From: Sphingorhabdus_B arenilitoris | GTDB lineage: Bacteria > Pseudomonadota > Alphaproteobacteria > Sphingomonadales > Sphingomonadaceae | Length of the DNA stretch: 64,000 bases | Direction of reading: 5' to 3' | Assembly (NCBI RefSeq): GCF_042651485.1 | Contig: NZ_JBHSDH010000013.1 | Span: 248,001 to 312,000 of the forward strand | Shown here: piece after piece, positions 26,642 to 33,605 of the stretch | Position numbering within the stretch: position 1 is the first letter of the stretch | Layout: each line of letters begins with the position of its first letter | The notes under the pieces: generated by a model | What the model was told of the DNA's origin: nothing | The model's input: the letters and a program-made list of their open reading frames with translations, nothing else | Databases searched by the model: none | Program-made: the position numbers and the translations under genes

Positions 26642-27279
26642 TGGGCTGGGTAACAATGGGCATATTATCGGCGGCGCTGCTTGCGGCGTTGATCCGCTTT
26701 GGCCGTTTGCCGCGCCGGACATGGGAAGCTGTTGCAGCAGCGATTGTATTGGGGCTGGTTGGTTATTCGGTGCAAGGATCACCGGGATATGAGGCCGCAC
26801 CGGCACGCTCTCTGGCATCGAACAGTAAGGCTGCAGAAGCGATGATATTGGCGCGATCCGAAATGGACCGCACATTCAGCCCCGCAAGACCCTATTTGAT
26901 TGCGTCAGACGCATGGGCGAGGGACGGTGATTATAAACTGGCCGCCGCTTATATCCGGTCGGGCATTCGCAAAAATCCGCGCGAGGCCGATTTATGGGCG
27001 GGATTAGGGTTGCAGTTGATGCTGGCCGGTGAAGGCCGAATGTCACCGCCCGCGGAATATGCCTTTGATCAAGCTCGGAAATATAATCCGCGCCAACCAG
27101 CGCCAGATTATTTTAAGGGCCTGGTTCTGTTATTCGAAGGGCGACCGGATTTATGCCTGCAATTATGGCAGGCTCTGCTCGACAACGCGCCCAAAGAAGC
27201 CAAGTGGAAACCACGGGTAGAGGCGCAGGTTGCCGGATTAAAATCAATGCTGCAGCAAAGTTCCGCGCGGCGGCAATAA
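26638..27279 (+). CDS. CcmI-like TPR protein of the cytochrome c maturation system
   Basis: From the ATG at 26638, which overlaps the ccmH stop, the product has 213 residues. Two hydrophobic segments occur at the N-terminus (WVTMGILSAALLAALI and WEAVAAAIVLGLVGYSV). The rest contains TPR-like helices such as AWARDGDYKLAAAYIRSGIR and NPREADLWAGLGLQLMLAGEG. CcmI is the apocytochrome-binding TPR partner of CcmH. The sequence is shorter than Rhodobacter CcmI, so the name rests mainly on position and architecture. Confidence 0.75.
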   Translation: MMGWVTMGILSAALLAALIRFGRLPRRTWEAVAAAIVLGLVGYSVQGSPGYEAAPARSLASNSKAAEAMILARSEMDRTFSPARPYLIASDAWARDGDYKLAAAYIRSGIRKNPREADLWAGLGLQLMLAGEGRMSPPAEYAFDQARKYNPRQPAPDYFKGLVLLFEGRPDLCLQLWQALLDNAPKEAKWKPRVEAQVAGLKSMLQQSSARRQ

Positions 27280-27440
27280 GCTTTCCTTAGCTTTACTCGA
27301 TATTCCTCAAGTCAGCTAAATTTTACATTCTGTCGCCTTCTTGCGGCAACCTGCCTTATTCTCTGCATCGGAATAGGGGCTGTTAACGACCATATATTTG
27401 ATTATGCTGTGGTTAATGAGATTCGAAATGGAGAGGTCGG

Positions 27441-28940
27441 ATGAAATATACCAAAATGGCATTATTCATGGGTGCATCGCTTGCGGCCGCATCATGCACC
27501 GGTGGAGGTAGCGATGGCGGCGGCGGCGTGGCATCTGCATCCACTCCGCAAGCGATCAGCCAGAAAGAAAAGCAGCAGGGTGCCGAGGCTCATCCGCAGA
27601 TTTTGAATGAATTTGGCGGTTCTTATGAAAGTCCGCAAACCGCCTATGTCGTGCGCGTCGGGAAAAATATCGCCGTTCAATCTGGACTGGGTAATGCGCA
27701 AAGCGACTTTACCGTCAGCTTCCTCAATTCGCCGGTGAACAATGCGTTCGCCATACCCGGCGGCTATATTTACATTACGCGCCAACTGGCCGCCCTGTGC
27801 AATAGCGAGGCGGAAATGGCCGGAGTTTTGGGGCATGAGGTTGGACATGTCGCTGCTCGGCATAGTGAAAAACGCCGGAAAAGCTCTACTTTGGCTGGAA
27901 TATTAGGCGCTGTCGGCACTATTGGCGGCGCGCTGTTAGGTGATAATAGCGGTTTGGCCGGTATTTTGGGCGCGGGATTAAAACAATATTCGGGCACAGT
28001 GGCTCAGCTTTTCACGCTCCGCTATTCGCGCAAGCAAGAAGAAGAGGCGGATGATTTGGGTATCCGGTATCTTAGCAAAGCGGGTTATGACCCCACTGCT
28101 TTATCGGACATGCTATCGTCGCTGGCCATGCAAACGACGGTGGATGCGCAGGCGGCGGGACGCGACGCCCGTTCAATTCCCGAATGGGCGAGCACCCACC
28201 CCGATCCCGCGAGACGAGTCGTAAGAGCGGCCAACAACGCAAAGGCTTTTGCAGCGAATACTGTCCGCAAACAGGACAGCCATTTTGCCGCAATTGATGG
28301 CATGCTGTATGGTGACGATCCCAAGCAAGGCGTGATTGAAGGGCAAAACTTTCTCCACCCTGACCTCAGGCTGAAATTTACAGTGCCGAATGGTTATGGA
28401 ATGCAAAATACCAATCGGTCGGTCAATATCAGCGGCAATGGCGGGCAGGCGCTGTTCACGACCAACGCCCAGGCCTATACCGGCGATCAATCCGCCTATA
28501 TCGCATCGGCATTTAAGGAAATTGCAGGTGATCAGCAGGTTAGCTATAGCGAAATACGGAAAACGACGGTCAATGGCCTACCTGTTTTTTACGCGACTGC
28601 GACCGTTCCTACGCAAAAGGGTGGGTCGAATGATCTGACTATCTTTGCCTATGAATTTTCAAAATCGCAGGCGTTTCATTTTGCCACTTTGGCACCATCG
28701 GGCAGCAGCCCGTTTGACGCCATGTATCAAAGTGTCCGCCGGCTTTCAGCTTCTGAGGCGGGGGAGATTAAACCCCGTAAACTGCGGATCGTTACGGTGG
28801 GCAGAAATGACACCGTCACGTCGTTATCGAATCGGATGGCTTATAATAATCTGCAAAAAGAACGGTTCATGGCGCTGAACGGGATGCGCAGCGATGCGGC
28901 GTTGACCGCAGGTTCGAAAGTGAAAATCGTCACTTATTAA
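27441..28940 (+). CDS. M48-family metalloprotease lipoprotein
   Basis: A 499-residue secreted zinc protease. The N-terminus is a signal peptide with a lipobox-like LAAASC, so it is probably a lipoprotein. HEVGH with His132, Glu133 and His136 supplies two zinc ligands and the catalytic glutamate; the third ligand lies in EEEADDLGIRYL. This matches the BepA/LoiP-type M48 enzymes that police outer-membrane protein assembly. The C-terminal part (about 290-499) holds a beta-rich region and ends in a LysM-like stretch (RKLRIVTVGRNDTVTSLSNR). It stands alone, with a terminator behind it. Confidence 0.9.
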   Translation: MKYTKMALFMGASLAAASCTGGGSDGGGGVASASTPQAISQKEKQQGAEAHPQILNEFGGSYESPQTAYVVRVGKNIAVQSGLGNAQSDFTVSFLNSPVNNAFAIPGGYIYITRQLAALCNSEAEMAGVLGHEVGHVAARHSEKRRKSSTLAGILGAVGTIGGALLGDNSGLAGILGAGLKQYSGTVAQLFTLRYSRKQEEEADDLGIRYLSKAGYDPTALSDMLSSLAMQTTVDAQAAGRDARSIPEWASTHPDPARRVVRAANNAKAFAANTVRKQDSHFAAIDGMLYGDDPKQGVIEGQNFLHPDLRLKFTVPNGYGMQNTNRSVNISGNGGQALFTTNAQAYTGDQSAYIASAFKEIAGDQQVSYSEIRKTTVNGLPVFYATATVPTQKGGSNDLTIFAYEFSKSQAFHFATLAPSGSSPFDAMYQSVRRLSASEAGEIKPRKLRIVTVGRNDTVTSLSNRMAYNNLQKERFMALNGMRSDAALTAGSKVKIVTY

Positions 28941-28995
28941 AAGGGTAGCATCAGGGCCTAGAAACGCTGATCCCGCTTTAATGCGTAGACACAGA

Positions 28996-29027
28996 AAAAG
29001 GCGGAGACCTGGGGTCCCCGCCTTTTC
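28996..29027. terminator. Bidirectional terminator between the M48 and Flp genes
   Basis: AAAAGGCGG-A-GACC pairs with GGTCC-C-CGCCTTTT, giving a long stem with T/A runs on both sides. It suits the convergent ends of the M48 gene and the first Flp gene. Confidence 0.85.
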
Positions 29028-29068
29028 TATTTTGCGAAAGGGCCTTAGCCCGTTTCTTCGAACGCCGA

Positions 29069-29233
29069 TTAGGCTTCGAGTTCGTTGTTCACTTTGTTGA
29101 AAGTGTTGCTGAGGTTTTCACCCAGGCTGGTCATTGCAACGATAGCTGCAACAGCAATCAAAGCGGCGATCAGGCCGTATTCAATTGCAGTCGCGCCATC
29201 TTCGTCTTTCATAATTTTCGAAAAGAATTTCAT
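29069..29233 (-). CDS. flp: Flp family type IVb pilin
   Basis: A 54-residue prepilin read from the ATG at 29233 (MKFFSKIMKDEDG), which has AGGAGACT upstream. The processing site is G followed by ATAIEYGLIAALIAVAAIV, with Glu+5 and Tyr+6 after cleavage, the Flp signature. The hydrophobic helix continues to TSLGENLSNTF. Flp pilins are exported and assembled by the Tad machinery, whose genes are not in this window. A second, divergent copy lies ~95 bases upstream on the same strand. Confidence 0.93.
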   Translation of the reverse strand: MKFFSKIMKDEDGATAIEYGLIAALIAVAAIVAMTSLGENLSNTFNKVNNELEA

Positions 29234-29327
29234 TTTTAGTCTCCTGTTCAACGTTCAATACACCCACCGAATATTTGTTCACGATATTCGATCACTTCAC
29301 TATAATCCGACAATACCTACCAAATAG

Positions 29328-29513
29328 TTAAGAAACATTTTCTGATGCTGTAATAACTTTATTAGAAACTGCGTTCCACATATCGGAGGTACTAAAAGCA
29401 ACATTGCTTAGCGCCGCGACCAACACGACGACAATCAATCCTGCAATCAGACCATATTCCACTGCTGTCGCACCATCTTGGCACTTTAATATGCCCCGAA
29501 CTGTTTCCAACAT
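29328..29513 (-). CDS. Second Flp family type IVb pilin
   Basis: A 61-residue prepilin from the ATG at 29513 (MLETVRGILKCQDG). It has the same G-ATAVEYGLIAGLIVVVLVA processing and helix pattern as its neighbour but a distinct C-terminus (SDMWNAVSNKVITASENVS), longer than the usual Flp end. The two pilins share the motif but differ elsewhere, so the duplication is old or they have different roles, for example major and minor pilin. mutT diverges immediately upstream, 83 bases away. Confidence 0.88.
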   Translation of the reverse strand: MLETVRGILKCQDGATAVEYGLIAGLIVVVLVAALSNVAFSTSDMWNAVSNKVITASENVS

Positions 29514-29596
29514 TTTTGGCCCCATTTCACATTTGGTTGCGAACAACCTCTTTTTTCCACACAAGCGTTAACAAAAACCTACCAAGGGCAAAGAAA

Positions 29597-30022
29597 ATGG
29601 AAAAAAATCCGACAATGCTATTTGTCGTCGCTGCTGCATTGGTCAATCAAGTCAATGAAATACTGGTACAAAAGCGTCCAGAGGGGAAACCCATGGCAGG
29701 CCTCTGGGAGTTCCCCGGCGGCAAGGTTGAACAGAACGAAAACCCGGAATCAGCTTTGGTAAGGGAGCTGCATGAAGAGTTGGGAATCACAATTCACTCG
29801 GAAAAAATGATGCCGTTGACCTTCGCAAGCGAAGCTTTGGGCGAAAAAAACCTGCTGCTTTTGCTCTATATATGTCGCGAATGGGACGGTGAGGCACAGG
29901 CGATGGAGGGCAACAGCCTGCGGTGGGTCACCATTGCAGAGATGCGCGGGCTATCGATGCCGCCCGCAGATGGTCCCTTCATCGGGCATTTGGCAAGAAT
30001 GCTGAATGATGGGGCGGCCTGA
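29597..30022 (+). CDS. mutT: 8-oxo-dGTP diphosphatase MutT (Nudix)
   Basis: Removes oxidised dGTP from the nucleotide pool and so prevents A:T to C:G changes. The 141-residue product from the ATG at 29597 has FPGGKVEQNENPESALVRELHEELGI, of which GGKVEQNENPESALVRE and the EELG end form the Nudix box GX5EX7REUXEEXGU. LVQKRPEGKPMAGLWEFPGG is the MutT-type lead-in. Later residues (LRWVTIAEM) match the family. The frame is open further upstream, but no ribosome site supports a longer product. Confidence 0.92.
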   Translation: MEKNPTMLFVVAAALVNQVNEILVQKRPEGKPMAGLWEFPGGKVEQNENPESALVRELHEELGITIHSEKMMPLTFASEALGEKNLLLLLYICREWDGEAQAMEGNSLRWVTIAEMRGLSMPPADGPFIGHLARMLNDGAA

Positions 30023-30057
30023 TCCATATGCCGCCTATATACTACAATTGTGCGATT

Positions 30058-30918
30058 TTATTTTCGGCTCGGTTTCAAAACGGCCGATAAAGACACCGAG
30101 CCGCTGCCCCGGGGTGCTGGCTTTGGTTGGTCGGGGGATGGAGCCCACCCGCTAAGCTGCAGAAAGTTGAAGCTTTCCGTTACCTTGCCGTCCGCTTCGG
30201 CCAATTGCATCCATGCAACGTCAAGGCGGGCTGGATATTCACGGCCTAAATAGCTTCGCGCTCCGGCCAACGCATTTCCTATGCCGCTGTCCCTAAGATC
30301 GCGGACAAGCGTGCGCCAATCGCGGTAGCGCACGTCGAGTCGGTCTTGATCCGCAACGGGAAGCGCAAAGCCCGCTCTGCTCATCAAATCTGCACCGCTG
30401 CGCAAATCAATTTGCGGATGGATATGGGCGTGGACCATATCGCCATCGGCGCGCATCATCGACGCCTTTAACGCCCGCAAGCTTCCTCCGCCGAACAGGG
30501 TTGCAAGCAGCAAACCATCAGGCCGCAGCGTCCGGCGCAGTTGGACCAAAGCGCCCGGCAGGTCATTAACGCTGTCCAACGTACCGGCGGAAATGATCAA
30601 ATCAAAACTGTCCGGTGCAAAGGGCAGTCGGTCTTCTTCAATGGTTGTTTCGGTGCCTGAACAGGCGGCGGCGCTTACATGCGCTTTTACCACTGATGAC
30701 GCCTGCCTGCCGGACAGGATTTGCCTGCAGAAACCAGCTATCGGACCGATAAATAATATGTCCGCGAAATCGCGGCTGACCATCGCAAGCCGATCCTGCA
30801 ATTCGTCCGCCATATATTGCCATAGGAAATTATCGCCAGATCGGCGCGTTGCGGATCGGTCCCAAATGGCGCTCCGGCGCCTGCGATCAAAAATTTCGGG
30901 TGGTATGTCGTTGGTCAT
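30058..30918 (-). CDS. SAM-dependent methyltransferase, BioC/NDUFAF5-like
   Basis: 286 residues from the ATG at 30918. The opening PPEIFDRRRRSAIWDRSATR resembles the N-terminus of alphaproteobacterial relatives of NDUFAF5, a complex I assembly factor, as well as of BioC. The SAM-binding region is partly degenerate (ADILFIGPIAGFCRQ) but DLIISAGTLDSVNDLPGAL and LRRTLRPDGLLLATLFGG fit motifs II-III. Divergence from comF-grx-DUF1178 is a conserved alphaproteobacterial arrangement, as I know it. A role in biotin or in respiratory complex assembly is not decidable here. Confidence 0.75.
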   Translation of the reverse strand: MTNDIPPEIFDRRRRSAIWDRSATRRSGDNFLWQYMADELQDRLAMVSRDFADILFIGPIAGFCRQILSGRQASSVVKAHVSAAACSGTETTIEEDRLPFAPDSFDLIISAGTLDSVNDLPGALVQLRRTLRPDGLLLATLFGGGSLRALKASMMRADGDMVHAHIHPQIDLRSGADLMSRAGFALPVADQDRLDVRYRDWRTLVRDLRDSGIGNALAGARSYLGREYPARLDVAWMQLAEADGKVTESFNFLQLSGWAPSPDQPKPAPRGSGSVSLSAVLKPSRK

Positions 30919-31729
30919 TTCATCTCTTGTGCCTCCGCATTTTCTGTTCGACAAGCATAGCGTGGAAATATTGGGAAAAATATTGCGGCCCGCGGTGGAT
31001 TTTGTTTTGCCCGAACGCTGCCCCTCTTGCCGGCGGATCAGACCGGCGGGAGGCGATTTTTGTGTCGATTGTTGGCAGCAGTTGTATTTTTTGTCCGGCC
31101 CGTCTTGTGCCGCTTGCTCAGCGCCAATGCCGTTTGATGTGAATGATGGCCAATTTTGTCTGCCATGCCTGGCCAGTCCGCCAATCCATGATGGTATTAA
31201 GGCGGCGGTGGCCTATGGTGATGTTTCACGGCAGGTGGCGCTCAAACTAAAATATGGGGGGAAAATCGGTATGGCACCGATGATCGCCAAATATCTTCGG
31301 CGGCATTTACCGGATGATCGGGAGAATTTGATCATTGTTCCGGTGCCGCTGCATTGGACGCGGCTATGGACACGCAGTTATAATCAATCCGCCTTGATCG
31401 GCCAAGCATTGGCACGGCAAAATAATTTGCCATTCGTGCCTGACTTAATGATCCGCAAAAAACGGACACCGTTGCTTCGCGGCATGTCGGGTAAGCAGCG
31501 CAAGAAGATTGTGACCAACGCCTTTGCCGTAAACCCTCGTAAAACCGAGCTGATAAAAGGGGCCAGAATATTGCTGGTCGATGATGTCTATACCAGCGGT
31601 GCAACGAGCAATGCCTGTATAAAGGCGATGAAGCGGGCAGGAGCGCATTGGGTACAGCTATTTTGCTGGGCCCGCGTGCTGCGCGATCATCAGGACGGTG
31701 TGGTGGGGCTTGATGCGGTTGAGGATTGA
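30905..31729 (+). CDS. comF: ComF family protein (phosphoribosyltransferase fold)
   Basis: Related to B. subtilis ComFC, needed for DNA uptake in competent species; many bacteria carry it without known competence. The N-terminal zinc-finger-like cysteines are CPSCRR, GGDFCVDCW and CAACSAP. The C-terminal half is a type I phosphoribosyltransferase domain with ILLVDDVYTSGATSNA as the PRPP loop. From 30905 it has 274 residues; a GTG at 30929 would avoid overlap with the divergent methyltransferase start at 30918 and is a real alternative. The next gene, grx, follows 53 bases later. Confidence 0.88.
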   Translation: MSLVISSLVPPHFLFDKHSVEILGKILRPAVDFVLPERCPSCRRIRPAGGDFCVDCWQQLYFLSGPSCAACSAPMPFDVNDGQFCLPCLASPPIHDGIKAAVAYGDVSRQVALKLKYGGKIGMAPMIAKYLRRHLPDDRENLIIVPVPLHWTRLWTRSYNQSALIGQALARQNNLPFVPDLMIRKKRTPLLRGMSGKQRKKIVTNAFAVNPRKTELIKGARILLVDDVYTSGATSNACIKAMKRAGAHWVQLFCWARVLRDHQDGVVGLDAVED

Positions 31730-31782
31730 TCCGGCACGCAAGGCCGCTTGACAAGGGGAGGTGTGCGTCCCATTTCTTAATC

Positions 31783-32055
31783 ATGACAAAAGCCATCGAA
31801 ATTTATACGAAATTCGCTTGCCCTTATTGCAGCCGCGCAAAGCAATTGTTTCAGGCCAAAGGCGTTCAATATACCGAATATGACGTGACCATGGATCAGG
31901 CGAAACGTGCAGAGATGGTGGAGCGGGCCCCTGGAGCGCGCACGGTGCCGCAGATTTTTATCGGCGGAGTAGCAATTGGCGGCTTTGACGACATGAACGC
32001 ACTGGACCGAGCGGGAAAGCTTGATCCGATGCTGGCGGAAATTGGGGCCCCATGA
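31783..32055 (+). CDS. grxC: Glutaredoxin 3
   Basis: A 90-residue thiol-disulfide oxidoreductase that uses glutathione. The active site is FACPYCSRAK with Cys13 and Cys16; GARTVPQIFIGG holds the cis-proline and the glutathione-binding TVP motif, then GGFDDMNAL. The start at 31783 is preferred because an upstream extension to 31726 has no glutaredoxin-like residues. It overlaps the next gene by four bases. Confidence 0.95.
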   Translation: MTKAIEIYTKFACPYCSRAKQLFQAKGVQYTEYDVTMDQAKRAEMVERAPGARTVPQIFIGGVAIGGFDDMNALDRAGKLDPMLAEIGAP

Positions 32056-32549
32056 TCAGCTTCAATTTATGTTGCGCGGCTGGACATAATTTTGAAGGAT
32101 GGTTCGGTTCTTCAGCTGATTTTCGTGCGCAGACTGATGAAGGCTTACTGATATGCCCGGTGTGCGGCAACGCCGATATTCAAAAGCTGCTGTCTGCGCC
32201 CAATATTGGCCGGAAAGGAAATCAAGGCTCGTCGCGTACGGCAGAAGCTGACCAATTGCAGCAATCAGCAAATGCCGAAACGGCGATAGTTAGCAATGGC
32301 GCGACTTTGCCGCCCGTCATGGCTGCAATCGCCGACAAAATCGCCGATGCACAAAAAAAGATGTTGAAAGATTCGGAATGGGTCGGGCGCAAATTCGCCG
32401 AAGAGGCTCGCGCAATCCATTATAACGAAACGAGCCCGCGCCTGATTCATGGCGAGACGAGCCCCCAAGAGGCGGAGGCATTGGCCGAGGAAGGCGTTGC
32501 CGTTGCCCCCTTGCTGTTTCCGTTCATTCCGCCAGAAGTCAAAAATTGA
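32052..32549 (+). CDS. DUF1178 family protein
   Basis: A 165-residue protein of unknown function. It begins MISFNLCCAAGHNFEGWFGSS, then LLICPVCGNADIQKLLSAPNIG. The cysteine pairs in CxxGH-like and CPVCG positions could bind zinc, as in small rubredoxin-like knuckles. The rest is helical and includes KFAEEARAIHYNE. It follows grxC with an ATGA overlap, a pairing seen repeatedly in alphaproteobacteria. Function is not known. Confidence 0.9.
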   Translation: MISFNLCCAAGHNFEGWFGSSADFRAQTDEGLLICPVCGNADIQKLLSAPNIGRKGNQGSSRTAEADQLQQSANAETAIVSNGATLPPVMAAIADKIADAQKKMLKDSEWVGRKFAEEARAIHYNETSPRLIHGETSPQEAEALAEEGVAVAPLLFPFIPPEVKN

Positions 32550-32583
32550 CCATGGCGGGCACGCGCGTTAAAGCGACCCTAAC

Positions 32584-32660
32584 GCACCCATAGCTCAGCA
32601 GGATAGAGCATCAGATTCCTAATCTGGGGGCCACTGGTTCGAATCCAGTTGGGTGCACCA
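32584..32660 (+). tRNA. tRNA-Arg (CCT)
   Basis: Acceptor GCACCCA/TGGGTGC with A73 and encoded CCA at 32658-32660. The anticodon stem TCAGA/TCTGG (one T-G pair) encloses TTCCTAA, giving anticodon CCT for AGG codons. The T arm ACTGG-TTCGAAT-CCAGT is perfect. Confidence 0.97.
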
Positions 32661-32741
32661 GTTGTTCAAGACCGTGACACTTTGCTCAGCAGCGCAGAAC
32701 GCTTCCTTGCAACCTCAGCTTACCGAGTATAACGGGGTCTT

Positions 32742-33434
32742 ATGAGCGATTGTAACACCTGTGTCGTCCGAAACAGGGCCATCTGTGCTAGCCTGACCGC
32801 GGATGAAATCCAGCTGCTGGGACAACTTGGACGCAAGCAACGCGTTGCGCCGGGGCAATCTCTAATTTGGGAGGGCGATGAATCTCTGGTTGTGGCCAAT
32901 GTGATCGACGGTGTATTCAAGCTAACGGTTAGCAATGTGCAAGGTAAAGAGCAGATTGTTGGTATCGTTTTTCCATCTGATTTTATTGGGCGTCCTTTTG
33001 GAGAGCATAGCCCTTACAGCGTTACTGCATTGACCGAGGGTGAGGTTTGTATGTTCACCCGCCAGTCATTCGATAATTTCGCCCGTCAGCATCCCGAGCT
33101 GGAGCATAAGCTGCTTCACCGAACGCTGGATGAGCTTGATAATGCGCGCAAGTGGATGCAGCTATTGGGGCAGATGAATGCGGAGCAGAAATTGGCCAAT
33201 TTCTTGCTTGTCATGTCCAATCGCCTTGCCGGTCAAAGCTGCGCTATTGCTGATCCCTCCGAAGGATATACCTTGCCGTTCGGGCGTCAGCAGATCGCGG
33301 ATTTACTGGGGCTGACCATTGAGACTGTCAGCCGCCAATTCACCAAAATGCGGGGCAAGGGCATAATCGAACTTCCCAACCGCCGCGACATCTGTATCCG
33401 CGACCGCGCTGCGTTAGAGATTTTGGCCGCTTAG
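32742..33434 (+). CDS. fnrL: FNR-type oxygen-sensing regulator
   Basis: Crp/Fnr-family regulator of 230 residues that senses low oxygen through a 4Fe-4S cluster and binds TTGAT-N4-ATCAA boxes. Cluster ligand candidates are Cys4, Cys7, Cys15 and Cys103, the pattern of three clustered N-terminal cysteines plus one in the core. The cyclic-nucleotide-like beta-roll and long dimer helix (DELDNARKWMQLLGQM) follow. The helix-turn-helix reads IADLLGLTIETVSRQF with Glu194, Ser197 and Arg198, the residues that read the box in FNR. It lies just upstream of an FNR box and ccoN, so it probably activates the cbb3 genes. Confidence 0.93.
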   Translation: MSDCNTCVVRNRAICASLTADEIQLLGQLGRKQRVAPGQSLIWEGDESLVVANVIDGVFKLTVSNVQGKEQIVGIVFPSDFIGRPFGEHSPYSVTALTEGEVCMFTRQSFDNFARQHPELEHKLLHRTLDELDNARKWMQLLGQMNAEQKLANFLLVMSNRLAGQSCAIADPSEGYTLPFGRQQIADLLGLTIETVSRQFTKMRGKGIIELPNRRDICIRDRAALEILAA

Positions 33435-33517
33435 CAGTAAACGGAGCTTAGACCGCCGATGAACGAGTGATTTCGTCCGTTGAGGCGTCACTCCGCTATC
33501 TCCTGAAATCAATAATT

Positions 33518-33531
33518 TGACACAGATCAAT
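33518..33531 (+). promoter_or_regulatory. FNR box upstream of ccoN
   Basis: TTGACACAGATCAA, a match to TTGAt-N4-aTCAA with both half-sites intact, centred 81 bases before the ccoN ATG. Position is suitable for class II activation of ccoNOQP by the adjacent FNR-type protein. Confidence 0.85.
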
Positions 33532-33605
33532 GTATGGCGGTTTGCCAGCCGCTACGCCCTTCTTGTTTCGATAGGTTTTTGCTTCGAACCAAGGAAGGTA
33601 ATTTC

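Noticed and set aside
30593..30904. Long N-terminal extension of ComF
   Set aside because: The extension is antisense to the methyltransferase and has no ComF-like residues; the zinc cysteines begin well after 30905.
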